From: Rhodovastum atsumiense | Lineage (GTDB): Bacteria; Pseudomonadota; Alphaproteobacteria; Acetobacterales; Acetobacteraceae | Direction: 5' to 3' | Assembly (NCBI RefSeq): GCF_937425535.1 | Contig: NZ_OW485601.1 | Location: 2,382,501-2,446,500 of the forward strand | DNA: 64,000 bases | In this document: positions 25,913 to 34,935 of the stretch, piece after piece | Numbering within the stretch: the stretch's first letter is position 1 | How the letters are laid out: every line of letters starts with the position of its first letter | The notes under the pieces: generated by a model | Database searches by the model: none | What the model was told of the DNA's origin: nothing | Seen by the model: the letters and a program-made list of their open reading frames with translations, nothing else | Position numbers and translations under genes: made by a program

Positions 25913-26916
25913 GCGCGGGGGATCCGGTTGTTGGCGCGGAACCAGGCGATGGCATCGGCGATGGCGTGCCGCGCCGGCCGCGCGCGATAGCCGAGCTCCG
26001 CCTGCGCCTTGGCCGAGGAGAAGAACATGATCTTCTGCGCCATCCGCAGGTGGTCGCGCGTCACCAGCGGCTCGCCGCCGCGGCGGCGGGCCCACAACTC
26101 GGCGCCGATCGCGACCGGCCACAGGGCATGCACCGGCAGCCGGCGCCGCCTCTGGGGGGCCTCCGTCACGTCATCCACCAGGGCGAGGATATGCGCCATG
26201 GTCAGGTTCTCGCTGCCGAGGATGTAGCGCTCGCCGATCCGCCCGCGCTCGAGCGCCAGCACGTGGCCCTCCGCCACGTCATCGACATGGACGATGTTCA
26301 GTCCGGTATCGACATAAGCCGGCATGCGGCCGGCGGCGGCATCGGCGATCATGCGCCCGGTCGGGGTCGGCTTGATGTCGCGGGGACCGACCGGGGCGGT
26401 GGGATTGACGATCACCGCCGGCACGCCCTCGGTGCGGACCAGCTCCAGCACCGCCTGCTCGGCGCGGTATTTCGACTTCTTGTAGATGCCGACGATCGCC
26501 TCTTCGCTGACCGGAGTGGTTTCGTCGGCCGGGGTCCTGTTGCCGGTCAGGCCGAGCGCGGCGACGCTGCTGCAATGGACCACCCGTTCCACCCCGGTGG
26601 CCTTGGCGGCACGCAGCAGCGCCCGCGTGCCCTCGACATTGGCGGCGAGCATCGGTTCCGGGTCCGGCACCCAGATCCGGTAATCGGCGGCGACATGCAC
26701 CACGTAGCGACAGCCCTGCACCGCGCGCGCCAGCGACTCGGGTTGGGTCAGGTCGCCCTCGACGATCTCGGCCGTGAGGCCGGCGAGGTTGCTGCGGTCG
26801 TTGCCGGGGCGCGCCAGCAGGCGCAGCGCGTGGCCGCGCGCGGCGAGCGCGCGGGCGACGGCGGAGCCGACGAAGCCGGTGGCACCGGTGACCAGGGTGG
26901 GGCCTGTCGCGGGCAA
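25909..26916 (-). CDS. hpnA: Hopanoid-associated sugar epimerase HpnA
   Basis: A 335-residue extended short-chain dehydrogenase/reductase. The NAD-binding TLVTGATGFVGSAVARAL (GxxGxxG) and the active YKKSKYRAE (YxxxK) are visible, with the upstream serine in VHCSSVAAL. HpnA is common at the head of hopanoid operons; its exact substrate is not established. The start is a TTG at 26916, with AGAGG eight bases upstream; no ATG or GTG is available before the Rossmann motif. It leads the hpnA-B-C-D-E-shc-hpnG unit, all genes of which overlap or touch except for the repeat before hpnG. Confidence 0.92.
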   Translation of the reverse strand: MPATGPTLVTGATGFVGSAVARALAARGHALRLLARPGNDRSNLAGLTAEIVEGDLTQPESLARAVQGCRYVVHVAADYRIWVPDPEPMLAANVEGTRALLRAAKATGVERVVHCSSVAALGLTGNRTPADETTPVSEEAIVGIYKKSKYRAEQAVLELVRTEGVPAVIVNPTAPVGPRDIKPTPTGRMIADAAAGRMPAYVDTGLNIVHVDDVAEGHVLALERGRIGERYILGSENLTMAHILALVDDVTEAPQRRRRLPVHALWPVAIGAELWARRRGGEPLVTRDHLRMAQKIMFFSSAKAQAELGYRARPARHAIADAIAWFRANNRIPRA

Positions 26917-26961
26917 GGGGATGCCTCTTCTCGATACGGGGTGCGCCTTATAGCCCGGAGT

Positions 26962-27885
26962 TCAGTCGCAGGTGAATGACGCGACCGGAGATTGCACGAA
27001 GCGCCGCAGATCCGACGCCACAGGCGAGATGAACCCGAACAGCGGCGCGAATCCCAGGACGATGCCGATATGTCCCACCCCCGGATAGAGCCGGACCTCG
27101 GCGCGGCCGCCGGCGGCGCGGACGCGGGTGGCCAAAGCGAGGCTGTTGCGCGGATAGCAGACCCGGTCCGCCGCCCCGTGCAGCAGCAGCAACGGTGGGT
27201 TGCGCCCGTCCACGTGGTGGACCGGCTGCGTCAGCCGCAGGTCCGGGGCCGAGGAGAACACGGCGCGGATGTCCTCGTCCTGGATCGGCAGGAAGTCATA
27301 GGGGCCGGCCAGCCCGACCACGCCGGAGAGCGCCGCCCGGTCGCCCCCGGCCTCGGCCAGCCAGCGTGGCGCCACCGCCAGCATGGCGGCGAGCCACGCG
27401 CCGGCGGAATGCCCGGCCACGAACAGCCGCGTGGCATCGCCGCCCCAGCCCGGGGCGGCGCGCTGCACGGCGGCGACGGCCAGCGCCGCATCCTCGAGGA
27501 AGCCGGGAAAGCGGACCTGCGGGAACAGGCGGTAGTCCGGCACCACCACGATCATCCCCCGTCGCGCGAGCGGGGCGGCGACGAAGGCATAATCCTGCCG
27601 CCGTCCGCTCTGCCAGGCGCCGCCATAGAGGAACACCACGACGGGCAGTGGCCCTGCCGCCGCGGCCGGGCGATAGACGTCGAACAGGTGGCGCGGGTCG
27701 GGGCCGTAGCGCAGGTCCCGCAGCACGGTCAGCCCCGTGGTCGCGATGGTGGCATTCAGGGCCTCGATGCGCGGGTGGCGGGCGAGCAGGCCGGCGGCAA
27801 GACGGAGGCTGGCGCGGAACGGTGTCATCGGGAGATGGATGCGATACGGCAAGGCATCTTCAGGTTGTCGCATGGCGCGCGACAT
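26962..27885 (-). CDS. Alpha/beta hydrolase, acetyl-esterase-like
   Basis: A serine hydrolase of up to 307 residues in the carboxylesterase/BD-FAE-like group. Seen are the oxyanion block VVVFLYGGAWQSG (a Tyr version of HGGxW), the nucleophile elbow VAGHSAGAW, an acid in LHGAADRVCYP and a histidine in YPGVGHIGI. Starts at 27885, 27873 and 27828 are all possible; 27885 has a moderate GGGTGAG site. It ends 45 bases before hpnA on the same strand, so it may lead the hopanoid transcript. A role in hopanoid metabolism is not shown. Confidence 0.8.
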   Translation of the reverse strand: MSRAMRQPEDALPYRIHLPMTPFRASLRLAAGLLARHPRIEALNATIATTGLTVLRDLRYGPDPRHLFDVYRPAAAAGPLPVVVFLYGGAWQSGRRQDYAFVAAPLARRGMIVVVPDYRLFPQVRFPGFLEDAALAVAAVQRAAPGWGGDATRLFVAGHSAGAWLAAMLAVAPRWLAEAGGDRAALSGVVGLAGPYDFLPIQDEDIRAVFSSAPDLRLTQPVHHVDGRNPPLLLLHGAADRVCYPRNSLALATRVRAAGGRAEVRLYPGVGHIGIVLGFAPLFGFISPVASDLRRFVQSPVASFTCD

Positions 27886-28083
27886 CGCTCACCCGTCCAA
27901 TGCGAGGTGGCGTCCGTGCGGAAATCGTGATGGTTCCGCGCTGTTGCCTGAAACGATCCCGCCCGGCCATGATCGCGTGCAGCAGTTCCTTCCGGAGGCA
28001 TGGGATGGGTTGTATCGTGTTGTGGTGACTCCATCCCTCCTTCCCGCGCCGGAACGGGCGCGCCGGTCCTGAGCGCGATCGCG

Positions 28084-30087
28084 ATGACAGGGCTTTCGCT
28101 GGTCGTGGCGGCGCTGCTGGCGCTTGGCCTCGCGAGCGCGTTCGTGCCGCGGCGGATCGTCGCGTCCGGCACGCTGGCGTTGTGCGGGCTCGGGCTGCTG
28201 CTCGACCTGGGTTTCCTGCTGGGCGGGGCGGCGCCGGCCACGCTGTCGGTGCCGATCGGCCTGCCGGGCCGCGCCACCACGCTCGCGCTCGATGGCCTGT
28301 CGGGCTTCTTCCTGCTGCTGCTGATGGCGGCCGGCATGGCAAGTGCGGCCACGGCGCAGGAGGACCATGGCGAGTACGCCGCCACCGAGCCGTTCTTCCC
28401 GGTCTTCATTGGCGCCATGGCGCTGACCCTGCTGGCCGGCGACGCCTTCGCCCTGGTGCTCGGTTTCGAACTGATGTCGCTCGCCTCCTTCGCCCTGGTG
28501 CTGACGCGCCACGAGGACGAGGCGGTGCGCGCGGCGGCGCTGCTCTATGTCGGCATGGCGGCACTGGGCGCGGTCTGCCTGATCCCGGCGCTGGCGCTGC
28601 TGGCCGCAGGTTCGGGATGGGACCTGCGCTTCGCCGCGATCCGGGCGCACCCGCCCGAAGGCTGGCAAGCGCTGGCGGTGCTGCTGCTGACCCTGGTCGG
28701 GGCCGGGTCGAAGGCAGGATTGGCGCCGTTGCATGTCTGGCTGCCGCCGGCCCATGCTGCGGCGCCGGGCCATGTCTCGGCCCTGATGTCCGGGGCGATG
28801 ACCAAGGTCGCCCTGTACGTACTGATTAGAATCCTTTTCGACCTGTGCGGGCCGGCCCAGCCGCTGTGGTGGGGTGTGCCGCTGCTTGTGCTCGGCGCCG
28901 CCGGCGCGGTGCTCGGCGGGCTGCGTGCCAACATGGAAGGCGACATCAAGGGCGTGCTCGCCTGCTCGACGATCGAGAATATCGGGCTGATCACCATCGG
29001 CCTCGGCATCGCCCTGGCGGCGCGGGCGGCGGACCTTTCGACGCTGGCGGCGCTGGCGCTGGGCGGCGCCCTGCTGCACGTGATGGCGCACGGCCTGTTC
29101 AAGGCGCTGCTGTTCCAGTGCGCGGGCGTGGTGCAGCACGCCGCCGGATCGCGGCTGATGGTGCGGCTCGGCGGGCTGATCCACCGCATGCCGGTGACCA
29201 CCGCCTGCGTGCTGGTGGGCGCGGCTTCGCTGGCGGCGCTGCCGCCGTCCTCGGGCTTCGCGGGCGAATGGACCCTGTTCCAGGCGGTGCTCGGCGGGCC
29301 GCGCATCGGCGGCCTCTGGTTGCAAACACTGATCTGCGTGGTGGCCGGACTGATGGCGCTGGCCGCCGCCCTGGCCGCCGCCGCGGCGGTGCGGCTGGTG
29401 GGGGTAGCGTTCCTGGGCCGGCCACGCTCCCCGCGCGCCTCGGCGGCCGAGGAGGCCGGTCCCTGGGCGCGCGGCGGCATGATCGGGCTAGCAGTGGCCT
29501 CGGTCCTGGTCGGGCTGCTGCCCGGCGGCGTGCTGGGACTGGCCGAACCCGCGTTGCGGCGGCTGCTCTCGGCCGGGATGGCCGACCGGGCGGGGCTGCT
29601 GATGGTGGCGCCGCAGGCGGACGGGGCGGGCTATATCCCCCTGGCCCTGGCGATCCTGCTCGGGCTGGCGCTGGCCCTGGTGGTCTGGCTGGTGGTGATC
29701 CGCAGGGCGCCAGGATACCGGATCGGGCCCGCCTGGGATTGCGGCTTCGGCCCGCCCCCGGCCTGGCTGCCCTTCGGCGATCCGATCACCCAGTACGGCG
29801 GCGCCAGCTTCGGCCAGCCATTGCGCCGGGCGCTCGGCGGCGCGCTGCTGCAGGCGCGGGAGGTCGTCGATATGCCCGAACCGGGGGAAACCCGGCCGGC
29901 CCGCATCACCGCCACGCTGCAGGACCCGGCGGAGACCCTGATCTTCCGCCCGGTCGCGGCGGTGCGCGAGCGCCTGTCGGAGGCCGTGGACGTCATCCAG
30001 TTCCTGACCATCCGACGTACCCTGTCGCTGATGTTCGGGGCGCTGGTGATGTTCCTGACCGTGGTCGCCGTGCTGGAGCAGCTTTGA
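28084..30087 (+). CDS. hyfB: Hydrogenase-4/complex I-like antiporter subunit HyfB
   Basis: A 667-residue multi-pass membrane protein of the NuoL/M/N-HyfB-MrpA/D antiporter family, with about 14-16 hydrophobic segments. Proton-channel features are visible: EPFFPVFIGAMAL and GFELMSL (helix 5 glutamate), GAGSKAGLAPLHVWLPPAH (helix 7 lysine with the HxWLPxAH block), and HVMAHGLFKALLF (broken helix 12). The C-terminal part (WDCGFGPPPAW, then VRERLSEAVDVIQ) is typical of HyfB/HycC. It would pump protons or sodium in the membrane arm of the complex encoded downstream. The ATG at 28084 is chosen for the hydrophobic N-terminus; the upstream ATG at 28000 would add 28 unrelated residues. Confidence 0.9.
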   Translation: MTGLSLVVAALLALGLASAFVPRRIVASGTLALCGLGLLLDLGFLLGGAAPATLSVPIGLPGRATTLALDGLSGFFLLLLMAAGMASAATAQEDHGEYAATEPFFPVFIGAMALTLLAGDAFALVLGFELMSLASFALVLTRHEDEAVRAAALLYVGMAALGAVCLIPALALLAAGSGWDLRFAAIRAHPPEGWQALAVLLLTLVGAGSKAGLAPLHVWLPPAHAAAPGHVSALMSGAMTKVALYVLIRILFDLCGPAQPLWWGVPLLVLGAAGAVLGGLRANMEGDIKGVLACSTIENIGLITIGLGIALAARAADLSTLAALALGGALLHVMAHGLFKALLFQCAGVVQHAAGSRLMVRLGGLIHRMPVTTACVLVGAASLAALPPSSGFAGEWTLFQAVLGGPRIGGLWLQTLICVVAGLMALAAALAAAAAVRLVGVAFLGRPRSPRASAAEEAGPWARGGMIGLAVASVLVGLLPGGVLGLAEPALRRLLSAGMADRAGLLMVAPQADGAGYIPLALAILLGLALALVVWLVVIRRAPGYRIGPAWDCGFGPPPAWLPFGDPITQYGGASFGQPLRRALGGALLQAREVVDMPEPGETRPARITATLQDPAETLIFRPVAAVRERLSEAVDVIQFLTIRRTLSLMFGALVMFLTVVAVLEQL

Positions 30088-30106
30088 TGGCAGGGCTGAA
30101 GGAAGG

Positions 30107-30255
30107 CCAGGGCTCTGCCCTGGACCCGGCAGGGGTCAGGGGACCCCTGCACCCCAAAAGCGCTGCGCGGCAAGGAATGGGATCCAAGGGCCTGTGGCCC
30201 TTGGTGGAGGTCCAGGAGGCAAAGCCTCCTGGCAGGGTCCGGGGCAGCGCCCCGG
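30107..30255 (+). repeat. Junction hairpin repeat, copy 3 (between hyfB and hyfC), longest
   Basis: Five hairpins in series: CCAGGGC-tct-GCCCTGG, CAGGGGTC-aggg-GACCCCTG, CCAAGGGC-ctgtg-GCCCTTGG, CCAGGAGGC-aaa-GCCTCCTGG and CCGGGGC-agc-GCCCCGG. The last three match the copy before hpnG, in the same linkers and order; the first and third match the ends of the copy in hpnK. It fills the 181-base gap between hyfB and hyfC and ends just before the hyfC ribosome site. Confidence 0.88.
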
Positions 30256-30268
30256 GTGGGGGCAGGCG

Positions 30269-31228
30269 ATGACCCTGCTGGTCTCCATCGCGACGCAATT
30301 GTTGCATTTATTATTGATGCTGGCGGCCGCCCCGTTGCTGGTCGGGCTGATCCGGCTGTGCAAGGCACGGCTGCTCGGGCGCACCGGCGCCGACATCCTG
30401 CAACCTTGGCGCGATCTGATCCGGCTGTCGCGCAAGCAGCCGGTGCTGGCCGAAGGCACTTCCTGGCTGTTCCGCGGTGCCCCCATCGTCGCCTTCGCCG
30501 CCATCCTGGCGGCCGCGACCCTGGTGCCCAGCTTCGCCCTGGGCATGGTGTCTGCTTCCGTGGCCGACCTGCTGGTGATCCTGGGGCTGCTGACCCTGGC
30601 GCGCTGTGCCCTGGCCCTGGCGGGGATGGACAGCGGCACCGCCTTCGGCGGCCTGGGCGCTTCCCGCGAGATGACCTTCTCGGCCTTCGCCGAGCCGGCG
30701 ATGATGCTGGTGATCTTCACCCTCGCGCTGCTGGTGGGCTCGACCAATCTCGACGTCGTCGCCGGGCTGTTGCGCGAGGCCAGCTTCGGGCTGCGCGTCT
30801 CGCTCGGGCTGGCGCTGGTGGCGACGATCGCCATCGCCATCGCCGAGACCGGCCGCATCCCGGTCGACAACCCCGCGACCCACCTGGAGCTCACCATGGT
30901 ACACGAGGCCATGGTGCTGGAATATTCCGGCCGTCACCTGGCGCTGATCGAATGGGGCGCGGCGCTGAAGCTGCTGCTCTGGATCTCCCTGATCAGCGTG
31001 ATCTTCGTCCCCTTCGGCACGGCGACGCTGGACTCCGGGCCGATCACCTGGCTGCTGGCGCTGCCGCTGTGGACGCTGAAGGTGGTCCTGCTGGCCGTGG
31101 CGCTGGCCCTGTTCGAGACCGCCATGGCCAAGATGCGCATCTTCCGGGTGCCGGAATTCCTCGGCGTCGCCCTGCTGCTCGGGCTGCTGGCGGCGGTGTT
31201 CCTGTTCGTCAGCCAGGGATTCGCGTGA
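30269..31228 (+). CDS. hyfC: Hydrogenase-4/complex I-like subunit HyfC (NuoH-like)
   Basis: A 319-residue membrane protein of the NuoH/HyfC family with about eight helices. The cytoplasmic loops carry the family's charged residues: RTGADILQPWRDLIRL near the start, IAETGRIPVDNPATHLELT and HEAMVLEYSGRHLA, matching the conserved (E/D)xxRxPxDxPExxxELVxGxxxEYSG pattern. This subunit links the soluble redox arm to the membrane arm. The ATG at 30269 follows a GGGGGCAGG site at the end of the repeat. Its stop overlaps the hyfE start as TGATG. Confidence 0.93.
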   Translation: MTLLVSIATQLLHLLLMLAAAPLLVGLIRLCKARLLGRTGADILQPWRDLIRLSRKQPVLAEGTSWLFRGAPIVAFAAILAAATLVPSFALGMVSASVADLLVILGLLTLARCALALAGMDSGTAFGGLGASREMTFSAFAEPAMMLVIFTLALLVGSTNLDVVAGLLREASFGLRVSLGLALVATIAIAIAETGRIPVDNPATHLELTMVHEAMVLEYSGRHLALIEWGAALKLLLWISLISVIFVPFGTATLDSGPITWLLALPLWTLKVVLLAVALALFETAMAKMRIFRVPEFLGVALLLGLLAAVFLFVSQGFA

Positions 31229-31923
31229 TGGGGGTCGGCGGCGTGGGCGGAACTCTGGGATTCGGCGCGTTTTCCTACGATCTTGCGCACCTGCTCGGCG
31301 GCGCGGTGCTGGTGCTGTCCTTCGCCCTGCTCTACCAGCGGCGCATCACCGCGGTGATCCACATCTACACGCTGCAGGCCTGGGTGCTGGCGGCGGCGGC
31401 GGCGTGGCAGGCCTGGGTGCAGGGCTCCGCGGACCTCTACGTCACCGCCCTGATCGCGCTTTCCGCCAAGGGGGTGGCGATCCCGGTGGCGCTGCATACG
31501 ATCGTCCGCAGGTTGAACATCCATCGCGCCATCGAGACCGCGTTCGGCGTCTTCCCGAGCATGGCGGTCGGCGTGGCGCTGGTGGTGCTGTCCATCATGG
31601 TGGTGCTGCCGACCACCATGGATTCGCAGATCCTGACGCGCGAGGACCTGTCGCTGGCGCTGTCGGTGGTGTTGCTCGGGCAGTTGATGATGATCACCCG
31701 GCGCAGCGCCCTGACCCAGGTGATCGGCTTCATGTCGGTGGAAAACGGGCTGATCCTGGCCGCCGTCGGCGTGAAGGGCATGCCGCTGGTGGTGGAATTG
31801 TCGGTGGGGGTGCTGGTGCTGATCGGCGCGACCGTGTTCGGCGTGTTCTTCTTCCGCATCCGCGAGCGCTTCGAAAGCCTCGATGTCAGCCATCTCGACC
31901 GGGTGACGGGGACCTACCGGTGA
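31228..31923 (+). CDS. hyfE: Hydrogenase-4 subunit HyfE (NuoK-like)
   Basis: A 231-residue membrane protein with about seven helices. The C-terminal two-thirds resembles NuoK, with the conserved membrane glutamate in IGFMSVENGLILAAVG. The N-terminal segment (SFALLYQRRITAVIHIYTLQAWVLA) is typical of HyfE. Ends FRIRERFESLDVSHL on the cytoplasmic side. Coupled to hyfC by a TGATG overlap. Confidence 0.9.
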   Translation: MGVGGVGGTLGFGAFSYDLAHLLGGAVLVLSFALLYQRRITAVIHIYTLQAWVLAAAAAWQAWVQGSADLYVTALIALSAKGVAIPVALHTIVRRLNIHRAIETAFGVFPSMAVGVALVVLSIMVVLPTTMDSQILTREDLSLALSVVLLGQLMMITRRSALTQVIGFMSVENGLILAAVGVKGMPLVVELSVGVLVLIGATVFGVFFFRIRERFESLDVSHLDRVTGTYR

Positions 31924-31954
31924 TGCGTCCGACCTGTCCGCCGGTCCGCCCGGC

Positions 31955-33433
31955 ATGAGCGAGTTCGGCATCCTGTTCGCGATGGTCCGGGAGCTGTTCA
32001 CGCTGCCCGGGCTGGTGGTGATGGTCCCGCTGCTGGCCGCCTCCGGGCTGGGCTTCGTGCGCGACCAGAGCATCGCCCCCTGGATCGGCATCGCCGCCGC
32101 CACGCTGGCGTTCCTGCTGGCCTGCCTGCTGCCCTGGCAGCAGGGCGCGGGGATCCTGCTGCTGGTCGATCGCCTGTCCGCGCACATGGCCATCCTGACC
32201 AGCTTCGTGGGCATGACCACCGCCTGGTTCAGCCGCGGCTATGTCGCGGTGGAACTGGCCTCGGGGCGCATCGACGCGGGGCGGCTGCGTGCCTATCACG
32301 CGCTGTTCCAGACCTATCTCGGCTTCATGCTGCTGGCGCTGCTGTCGAACAACCTGCCCACGACCTGGGGGGCGATCGAGGCGGCGACCATCGCCTCGGT
32401 GATGGTGGTGGGGTTGCCGCGCACCGCCGATGCGGTCGAGGCGTCCTGGAAGCTGTTCCTGGTCTGCGGTGTGGGCATCGCGCTGGCGTTCTTCGGCACC
32501 ATCGTCCTCTATCTCGCCGCCCAGCCGGCGCTGGGGTCGGGCCTGCCGGCGATGACCTGGAACGCGGTGATCCCGGCGGCGGCGGAATGCCGGCCGACCC
32601 TGCTGAACCTCGCCTTCGTTTTCCTGCTGCTGGGCTACGGCACCAAGGCGGGGCTGGTGCCGCTGCACACCTGGATGCCGGATGCGCATGCCGAGGGGCC
32701 GACCCCGGTTTCGGCGGTGCTGTCCGGCTCGATCCTGAACGTGGCGCTGTTCGTGATCCTGCGCCTGCGCGGCGTGCTGAACGATAACCCGGAGGCGATC
32801 TCGCCGGGGCCGCCGATCATGGTGCTGGGCCTGATCACCGTTCTGGTGGCGGCGTTCAGCCTGTGGCGGCGGCGGGACGTGAAGCGGTTCTTCGCCTATT
32901 CCACCATCGAGCAATCCGGTGTGGCGGCCTTCGCCATCGGCCTCGGCGGGCCGGCGGCGACCTTCGCGGCGCTGCTGCACATCACCCTGCACACCCTGAC
33001 CAAGGCGGCCGTCTTCCAGTGCATCGGCCGCGCCGTCCAGCTCAAGGGCAGCCAGCGCTTCTCCGACATCGGCGGGCTGCTGCTGCGCCATCCGGCGCTC
33101 GGGCTGACGCTCGCCGCCGGCATCGTCGGCGTTGCCGGGCTGCCGCCCTTCGGCCTGTTCCCGAGCGAGTTCCTGGTGATCACCGCCGCTGTCGGGTACC
33201 AGCCCTGGCTGGTGCTGCCGCTCGGGTTCGGGCTGGTGGTGGGCGGCTGGGGGCTGACGCGGCGGCTGATCACCCTGTGCATGGGGGCGGCGACGCCGGA
33301 TCGCGGGCCGCCGCCCGGTCCGTACGCGCTGCTGCCGGCCTGGGTGCATCTCGGCATCGTGCTGGTGCTCGGCCTCGCCATGCCGGCGGGCGTGGCCGCC
33401 TGGTTCACCGCCATCGCGGAGGCGGCGCCGTGA
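31955..33433 (+). CDS. hyfF: Hydrogenase-4/complex I-like antiporter subunit HyfF
   Basis: A 492-residue second antiporter-like subunit with about 13-14 helices. Proton-path signatures are TTWGAIEAATIASVM (helix 5 glutamate), GYGTKAGLVPLHTWMPDAH (helix 7 lysine and HxWMPDAH), RFFAYSTIEQSGV and HTLTKAAVFQCIG (helix 12 lysine). With HyfB it gives two candidate ion channels. The stop overlaps the hyfG GTG start. Confidence 0.92.
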   Translation: MSEFGILFAMVRELFTLPGLVVMVPLLAASGLGFVRDQSIAPWIGIAAATLAFLLACLLPWQQGAGILLLVDRLSAHMAILTSFVGMTTAWFSRGYVAVELASGRIDAGRLRAYHALFQTYLGFMLLALLSNNLPTTWGAIEAATIASVMVVGLPRTADAVEASWKLFLVCGVGIALAFFGTIVLYLAAQPALGSGLPAMTWNAVIPAAAECRPTLLNLAFVFLLLGYGTKAGLVPLHTWMPDAHAEGPTPVSAVLSGSILNVALFVILRLRGVLNDNPEAISPGPPIMVLGLITVLVAAFSLWRRRDVKRFFAYSTIEQSGVAAFAIGLGGPAATFAALLHITLHTLTKAAVFQCIGRAVQLKGSQRFSDIGGLLLRHPALGLTLAAGIVGVAGLPPFGLFPSEFLVITAAVGYQPWLVLPLGFGLVVGGWGLTRRLITLCMGAATPDRGPPPGPYALLPAWVHLGIVLVLGLAMPAGVAAWFTAIAEAAP

Positions 33434-34935
33434 ACACGGTCGATCTGATCCGCGCCGCGCCGACGGAGATCTGCCATCCCTGGCCACGCCATGTGCTGGC
33501 GGCCGATGCCTGGGCGGAGATGGCGGCTTCCCTCGGCGGGGCGGAGGCGCCGTCGTTGCTCGCCCTGTGGGCCGACACCGTCAGCGTGCATGCGCTGCTG
33601 CACGACGTCGCGGCGGGCGCGTTCCTGCCGGTGTCCGTGCGGGTGGAGGAGGGCCGTTATCCGGCGCTGTCGCCGCACCGGCCCTCGGCCGCCTGGTTCG
33701 AGCGCATGATCCGCGACCTGTGGGGGCACGTCGCCACCGGCGGGTGCGACCAGCGCTCCTGGCTCGACCATGGCCGCTGGGCGCACGCGATGCCGCTCTC
33801 GCCCAAGCCCGAGCCGCGCACCACCCCGCCCGATCCCCCGGAGTTCCTGCCCGTCGAGGGCGAGGACATCCACCAGATCCCGGTCGGGCCGGTGCATGCC
33901 GGCATCATCGAGCCGGGACATTTCCGCTTCTCGGCGCAGGGCGAGACGATCCTGCGGCTGGAGGTGCGGCTCGGCTGGCTGCACAAGGGCACGCTCGGCC
34001 TGATGCGGGGCAAGTCGCCGCGGGCGGCGGCGCGGTTCGCGGCGCGGCTGTCGGGCGACAGCACGGTGGCGCATTCGCTGGCCTTCGCCCGCGCCGCCGA
34101 GGTCGCCACCGGCACCGAGGCGCCACCGCGGGCGGCGGCACTGCGGGCGGTGATGGCCGAGCTGGAGCGCGTGGCCAACCATCTCGGCGATTGCGGCGCG
34201 ATCCCCAACGATGCCGGCTACACCTTCCTGCTGGCGCGCTGCGGCTTCCACCGCGAGGCGATGCTGCGCGCCGCCGCCGCCGCGTTCGGCCACCGGCTGA
34301 TGATGGATGCGGTGGTGCCGGGCGGCGTGGCGGCGGACATCGCCCCGGGCGGGACGGAGGCGATCCTGCGCGCGATCGCCGGGATCGAGGCCGAGTTGCC
34401 GGACTTGGTGCGCGTCTACGAGACCCATTCCTCGCTGACCGACCGGACGGTCGGCACCGGAATCCTGGCGCCGGAGCTGGCCGCCGCCTTCGCCGCCGGC
34501 GGCTATGTCGGGCGCGCCTCCGGCCGCGGCTTCGACGCGCGCAAGCTGCCGGGCTATCCGCCCTATGAGCGGTTGAGCTTCGAGGTGCCGGTGCTGAACG
34601 AGGGCGACGTGGACGCGCGGCTGCGCATCCGCTTCGCCGAGATCACCGAGAGCCTGCGGCTGTTGCGCGAATTGCTGCTCGACCTGCCGGAGGGCGCGAT
34701 CAGCGTGCCGCTGCCGCTCGCCTCCGGCGAGGGGATCGGCTGGGCCGAGGGCTTCCGCGGCGATATCTGGCATTGGCTGCGGCTGGATGGCGGCCAGATC
34801 GGCAGCGTCTTCATGCGCGATCCGAGCTGGCTGCAATGGCCGCTGCTGGAGAGCGCGATCCGCGGCAACATCGTCGCCGACTTCCCGCTCTGCAACAAGT
34901 CGTTCAACTGCTCCTATTCCGGGGTGGATCTCTGA
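33430..34935 (+). CDS. hyfG: Hydrogenase-large-subunit-like protein HyfG without the nickel-ligand cysteines
   Basis: A 501-residue fusion of a NuoC-like N-terminal part (about 1-125) and a NuoD/[NiFe]-large-subunit-like part. At the site of the first NiFe motif (RxCGxCxxxH) it reads ARLSGDSTVAHSLAFA (residues 205-220): both cysteines are serines while the histidine and helix are kept. At the C-terminus, where DPCxxC is expected, it reads DFPLCNKSFNC (cysteines 488 and 494, wrong spacing). A NiFe centre of the normal kind is therefore unlikely. Similar cysteine-poor versions are known from energy-converting-hydrogenase-related (Ehr) complexes, which are thought to use a quinone or another partner. 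The GTG start overlaps the hyfF stop (GTGA). Confidence 0.9.
   Translation: MNTVDLIRAAPTEICHPWPRHVLAADAWAEMAASLGGAEAPSLLALWADTVSVHALLHDVAAGAFLPVSVRVEEGRYPALSPHRPSAAWFERMIRDLWGHVATGGCDQRSWLDHGRWAHAMPLSPKPEPRTTPPDPPEFLPVEGEDIHQIPVGPVHAGIIEPGHFRFSAQGETILRLEVRLGWLHKGTLGLMRGKSPRAAARFAARLSGDSTVAHSLAFARAAEVATGTEAPPRAAALRAVMAELERVANHLGDCGAIPNDAGYTFLLARCGFHREAMLRAAAAAFGHRLMMDAVVPGGVAADIAPGGTEAILRAIAGIEAELPDLVRVYETHSSLTDRTVGTGILAPELAAAFAAGGYVGRASGRGFDARKLPGYPPYERLSFEVPVLNEGDVDARLRIRFAEITESLRLLRELLLDLPEGAISVPLPLASGEGIGWAEGFRGDIWHWLRLDGGQIGSVFMRDPSWLQWPLLESAIRGNIVADFPLCNKSFNCSYSGVDL

Noticed and set aside
31886-33487. A 533-residue frame opposite hyfF
   Set aside because: Low-complexity Arg/Gln/His translation and no ribosome site; hyfF is clear on the other strand.
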